This document shows, one piece after another, positions 60,345 to 64,000 of a stretch of 64,000 nucleotides of DNA. Each line of letters starts with the position of its first letter. The first letter of the stretch is position 1. This DNA comes from Choanephora cucurbitarum. Its lineage: Eukaryota; Mucoromycota; Mucoromycetes; Mucorales; Choanephoraceae. A program made the translations under genes and the position numbers. Below the pieces are notes generated by a model, which saw only the letters and a program-made list of their open reading frames with translations, was not told the origin of the DNA and searched no databases. The stretch lies in assembly GCA_025331435.1 (NCBI GenBank), contig JAIWNI010000035.1:62001-126000 (forward strand). The letters are read 5' to 3'.

Positions 60345-61436
60345 TTAACCATTGATAGACATAGGTGATCTACTAGGGCTTGTAGAATAAAAGCAATACT
60401 TATTGACAAGTTCCATATAAGATTGAGAGTTAAGGTCCATAAGAGAAGGTGAAGTAGCTAATGGTGAATAACAAGAGATACCCGTGGGAGAAGAGGAAGG
60501 TGACTTTCGTCTTGATGGAATTGGCATAGCCAAACTTTGTTGAGTAGGGTTATTTTTAGCTTGAGAGATAGATTGACCAAAATCGTATCTGGTAGTGAGC
60601 GTATCTTCAGAGGGTGTCTTTTTGATAGGCAAAGACAGGTCAAGAACCGGTTGTTTCTTTCGGTTGGTTGCGAACTGAATCTCGTAATTGCGTGTGTCGT
60701 TGTTGTCCCAATAGCTTTGTGAGCCTACAGTATAGTTGATGGCAAAATAGAGTGTTGAAGCATTTTTGGGCACAGTGATTTTGAATTGAAAGACGTCATA
60801 TGCCTTGTGACCCTCATGAAATTTAGCTTCTGTATTGTCAATCGTTTCCCAAAAGTCAAAGGTGTATCGAACGACCACTGTCTTGTGATAGTCTAGATTG
60901 CGCACAAAGACCTTGCCAATGAGGATATCCTGCTCAAGACGGAAGCTATTCTTTTCCACCCGAATCGGTCTATTCTTTCTATCGATCATATCAGCCAGAC
61001 GGTTAGGCCAATTGGCAAACACAAGAGAGCGTTCAGGTTCTTCATTGTCTGATTCGCTACTACTCTCATCTTCTTCTGAATCTGAATTGGCCCAGAATAT
61101 CCTTCGTTGACTGATAGCCAAGGGTGTTTGTGCTTTCTTAAACAGACAGATATCTTCGAGATTGTGTTTACTGAATTGAACAGACTTCATGCCAGTAGTA
61201 GGCGAGCATGGTGCTGATGCTGATTTAGGAGTCCTTAGAGAAGATTTCAGGAAGCGTGGTAGTTGAATCTTTTGTGTTGTTTCCTCTGGTAATGATGGTA
61301 CAGTGGAAGTTATCTTTACGACAGACGTCTTGGGCAAGCACAGGGCACTGGCAACTAGCAGGCGAGTGTATTCGTTTGCCTCTTGTGTTTCTTGTGGTAG
61401 AGAAGGTCTTCTGTTTAATGTGACACGTTTTTGCAT
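60345..61436 (-). CDS. PP1 glycogen-targeting subunit with CBM21 domain (Gac1/PPP1R3-like)
   Basis: Brings type-1 phosphatase to glycogen. Uninterrupted 363-codon gene. The N-terminal half has the PP1-docking RVxF motif as 'KSVQF', at about residue 84, in 'KSVQFSKHNLEDICLFKK', the exact context seen in Gac1-type subunits. An acidic Ser-rich stretch 'SDSEEDESSSESDNEEPER' follows. The CBM21 domain spans about residues 150-265, with 'ILIGKVFVRNLDYHKTVVVR', 'AYDVFQFKITVPKNASTLYF' and 'SQSYWDNNDTRNYEI' (the WDNN-x-x-NY signature). The tail is Ser/Pro-rich. Expected to favour glycogen synthase dephosphorylation; which enzyme it serves is inferred from the family. Confidence 0.93.
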   Translation of the reverse strand: MQKRVTLNRRPSLPQETQEANEYTRLLVASALCLPKTSVVKITSTVPSLPEETTQKIQLPRFLKSSLRTPKSASAPCSPTTGMKSVQFSKHNLEDICLFKKAQTPLAISQRRIFWANSDSEEDESSSESDNEEPERSLVFANWPNRLADMIDRKNRPIRVEKNSFRLEQDILIGKVFVRNLDYHKTVVVRYTFDFWETIDNTEAKFHEGHKAYDVFQFKITVPKNASTLYFAINYTVGSQSYWDNNDTRNYEIQFATNRKKQPVLDLSLPIKKTPSEDTLTTRYDFGQSISQAKNNPTQQSLAMPIPSRRKSPSSSPTGISCYSPLATSPSLMDLNSQSYMELVNKYCFYSTSPSRSPMSING

Positions 61437-62140
61437 TGTTGTGAGAAAAGATAAGAAACGAAAGAAAATGAAAATAAAAAGAAAATCTAGGTTGTTAAAT
61501 AAGAATTTTTTTTTGATAAGGACTCCCCCCCCCCTTTTTATTTTCCCTTTTTACATCATTTCCTTGTCATGATGCCATGTTGATTGTGTGTCACAACCTT
61601 CTTGTTCTTTGTATGCTTATATTTTCTAGAGTAACTCAGCTAAAGAGGTTGTTACACGCATACTTGGGATCGTTATGAATTCGGACGTATTTCAGTGTTT
61701 TTGTTTAAATGTGTGTGTGTGAAAATATTTCATCCTTTGAAAAAAGACTCCCTTAACCAAACAATGATCCCAAAAAGAAAACCCTCCTTTTGTAATAAGA
61801 AAATTTGTTTCTCTATATTCTCTGACAGAATGGCAACTTGTGTGTGACCTAAATTTTGTTTAACATTCTTTGATGAAAGAGGCTTGTATATCGTGTTCTC
61901 AACAAATGATGTATTCTACAATCATCTATGGTAACTTGCTTTGTCACCCCAGAATTTCTACTTTGTGATATGATAGGTTCTTTCTTTATTTGTCTTTGTT
62001 GTTATCAGCAAAACAAACTTCTTTTCTCTGTTTTCTCTTTTATGAGTCTATGTCTCTTTTGCATAAGGAATTCGAATGATAATTTACTTTATGATAGGCT
62101 ATTTTTTCTATAGTAAAAAAAAGGTAGTCAATCATAGCCT

Positions 62141-62171
<31 letters not shown>

Positions 62172-64000
62172 ATTTAATGTTTGTTTATCTTTTTTTTGGT
62201 TTGATAAGCTTGTTTGAGAAAAAAAATAAAAATAAAAAGTCAAGCGTTCGAATAGCGTTATCATGAGTTTGGCAATACATTCATACCATAAACCCTACTT
62301 GGTTTCTTTAGGATAATTTACATCTCATGCCATTTGTTACAACTGTCAATTTCTTTATATAATTTTTTTTTCTATCTATAGTGATACAAGCGATCTCATT
62401 CAAAAAGAGTAATTTTTTGTATTTCTGGGGTCAAATCCCGATTTAGATCTCATTAGAAAGAAAGAAAGAGAGAGAGAGAGAAGGGGTTTGCTTGTCTTGT
62501 TTAAATCATAAGCTCAATTGAGAATAAAGGGTATTTCTCGGAATAGCTAGATCTATCTATCTTATCAAGTATATAATATAGACTTTCTCCTTTAAACTTT
62601 TGCCTTTTTTTTTCTCTTTTTTTAGTTAACCGCCTTTTCCGTTTTTTGAGTAACCCTACTGTTAGATTAGGGTTAAGTAGAAACCTGAATGATTGAGAGC
62701 CAGCCAAAAGATAAACCACCTTTTTTTTTTAATACAGCCAAGAAACAAGAATTCAACTGTTTTCTACATCTATATATGGACTAAACCGATTTCTCAAAGA
62801 TTGATCAAGCGACTTGAATAAAGTAAGTGTGGTTGCGTTTTTTATTTTGACAGAAAATAGCCGAACAAGATAATAATCATCGTCTTAAGAACCCCCCTCT
62901 CTTCCTTAAAAAAAAAAAGGCGCTATTCTGAAGTGGAACCTAAGACATCTAAATATATACATTTGAGCTAAAAATTCATTGACTTGCATATAACCAAGAG
63001 ATAATGCACATAAAGACGATAGAGATAGACTTTATTGAGGAGGGGGGGGGATAGCTTATGATTTAGCATCATGCAGGGACTTTTCTAAATAATGTTGTTA
63101 ATTCTACAGGTTTACTCATCTTAAATATGGTTTTTATGTTATATACGTCATGAATGGAAAAAGTTTTTTACTTTTTGTATGTCTCATTGACATTCCAATA
63201 GTGTGGCAAAAAGAAACAAGCAAACCAATGTAGTTTGGCTGAAAGTAACTATAGAGAAATGTATTCAATATGCTGACAATCTCATATGTTGTGTTAACAT
63301 ATCTTATAGTACATGGAATAGAACACCTTTACTTTTGAACGACCAAAAAAAAAAAGTAAAAAAAAAACAAAGCTCAGTGCCAAGTAAAAGAGAGACATAG
63401 CTTGTCTTTCTTTCTTTTTGTTGAAGAGTAATCATACTTATCACAGAGTACAAGCGAAATTTAGGAACATTATTCGGATGAATATTACTTTACAAGCATC
63501 ATATCATAAAGCCATATTCATCAAAAGAGAGAGAGAGATAGCTATTAGGATAGGATAGGCTTCATAAGAAAAGACACTGTATTGATAGATCTCAACATGC
63601 TATGTTTCTTTCAGGCACTTTATCAGCTAAAGAATTTGACCCAGTTGGACAAAGCGCCGCTTCGTTTGTCCCCGCAATAAGCAACTATGGCTCCTTTGAT
63701 TGGTTTGGTTTGTTGCTTTAATAGGGAGAAGAGGAATCATAATTTATTTAGATAACATCATTACTAATTTCCTTTCATTCTGTCCAATCAATTCTTGTAA
63801 CCACTCAATTCTGCAGATTGAACAATGTTGGCTGATTTTTTTTTCTCTCTATGATTTGCTATGAGATGCGCACATTATTGGTAGCACCAAAGATGTCTAT
63901 TCCGTTACTAAACAAAGAAAGAGATACAATGAGAATTGTGATGTCATTGTCAAATCATGTCTCTCTTACTCCCTGTTCTGTAGCATTGGGTTAGATGAGT
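61437..64000. other. Intergenic to window end, no gene recognised
   Basis: Promoter side of the PP1 subunit, then A/T-rich DNA with many homopolymers, GA runs (62468-62482, 63527-63540) and a G run near 63041. Frames up to 89 codons exist but none has start context, splice structure or a family resemblance. Confidence 0.45.

Noticed and set aside
60345..60349. Antisense 182-codon frame at 59745-60293 beside NOP53
   Set aside because: Opposes NOP53 exons and intron; Phe/Leu/Ser composition is that of reversed Lys/Glu-rich coding sequence.
1..64000. tRNA, rRNA, CRISPR or gene cluster
   Set aside because: I looked for T-arm (GGTTCRANTCC) and other signals and for grouped biosynthetic or defence genes; none was convincing.

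Overview
The window is nuclear DNA of a filamentous fungus, most likely a mucoralean (Mucoromycota). It is AT-rich. Genes are cut by many short GT...AG introns (about 40-110 bases), intergenic DNA is full of A/T runs, and translation elongation factor 3 (EF-3), a fungal hallmark, is present. Several genes absent from budding yeast but kept in early-diverging fungi are also here: full TRAPPC11, an RNF216-type RBR ubiquitin ligase, and a yippee protein. Gene order is eukaryotic, with no operons.

Layout: 1-164, 3' end of an unknown gene. 455-4948 (+), TRAPPC11. 5438-7246 (+), Cue5-like ubiquitin-binding protein, convergent with an F-box protein (7313-9154, -). 9591-10948 (-), OLA1 ATPase. 11715-13450, eroded LINE-like remnant. 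15127-15712 (-), yippee protein in four small exons. 17354-21033 (+), Jsn1/Puf2-type RRM+PUF protein. 21606-22476 (-), bZIP factor. 22.5-28 kb, gene-poor, with two complementary pieces of a Tc1/mariner transposase. 28054-30060 (-), RBR E3 ligase. 31765-32320 (-), secreted double-psi beta-barrel protein. 33710-36973 (-), EF-3. 37-45 kb, gene-poor, with an unidentified coding remnant, a small mitochondrial membrane protein (40443-41235, -) and a decayed Ty3/gypsy pol (41860-44215, -). 44932-48511 (+), CLASP. 48998-51275 (+), STT3, convergent with an S9 peptidase (51449-53493, -). 54-55 kb, weak coding remnants. 56382-57397 (+), single-pass membrane protein. 57761-58174 (-), small SERTA-like protein. 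58728-60227 (+), NOP53, convergent with a CBM21 PP1-targeting subunit (60345-61436, -). 61.4-64 kb, no gene seen.

Most genes are housekeeping: translation and ribosome biogenesis (EF-3, OLA1, NOP53), secretion and glycosylation (TRAPPC11, STT3), ubiquitin and autophagy (Cue5, F-box, RBR), cytoskeleton (CLASP), mRNA control (PUF) and glycogen regulation (PP1 subunit). They do not form one pathway. I found no convincing new biosynthetic, defence or mobile system. The most useful results are small multi-exon genes that plain ORF calling misses (yippee, the mitochondrial protein, the membrane protein), a possible ultrashort intron in the PUF gene, a split Tc1 element, and a SERTA-like motif in a fungal protein. 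Splice sites were placed by eye from GT/AG signals and frame continuity. Where exon lengths sum to a multiple of three I say so.
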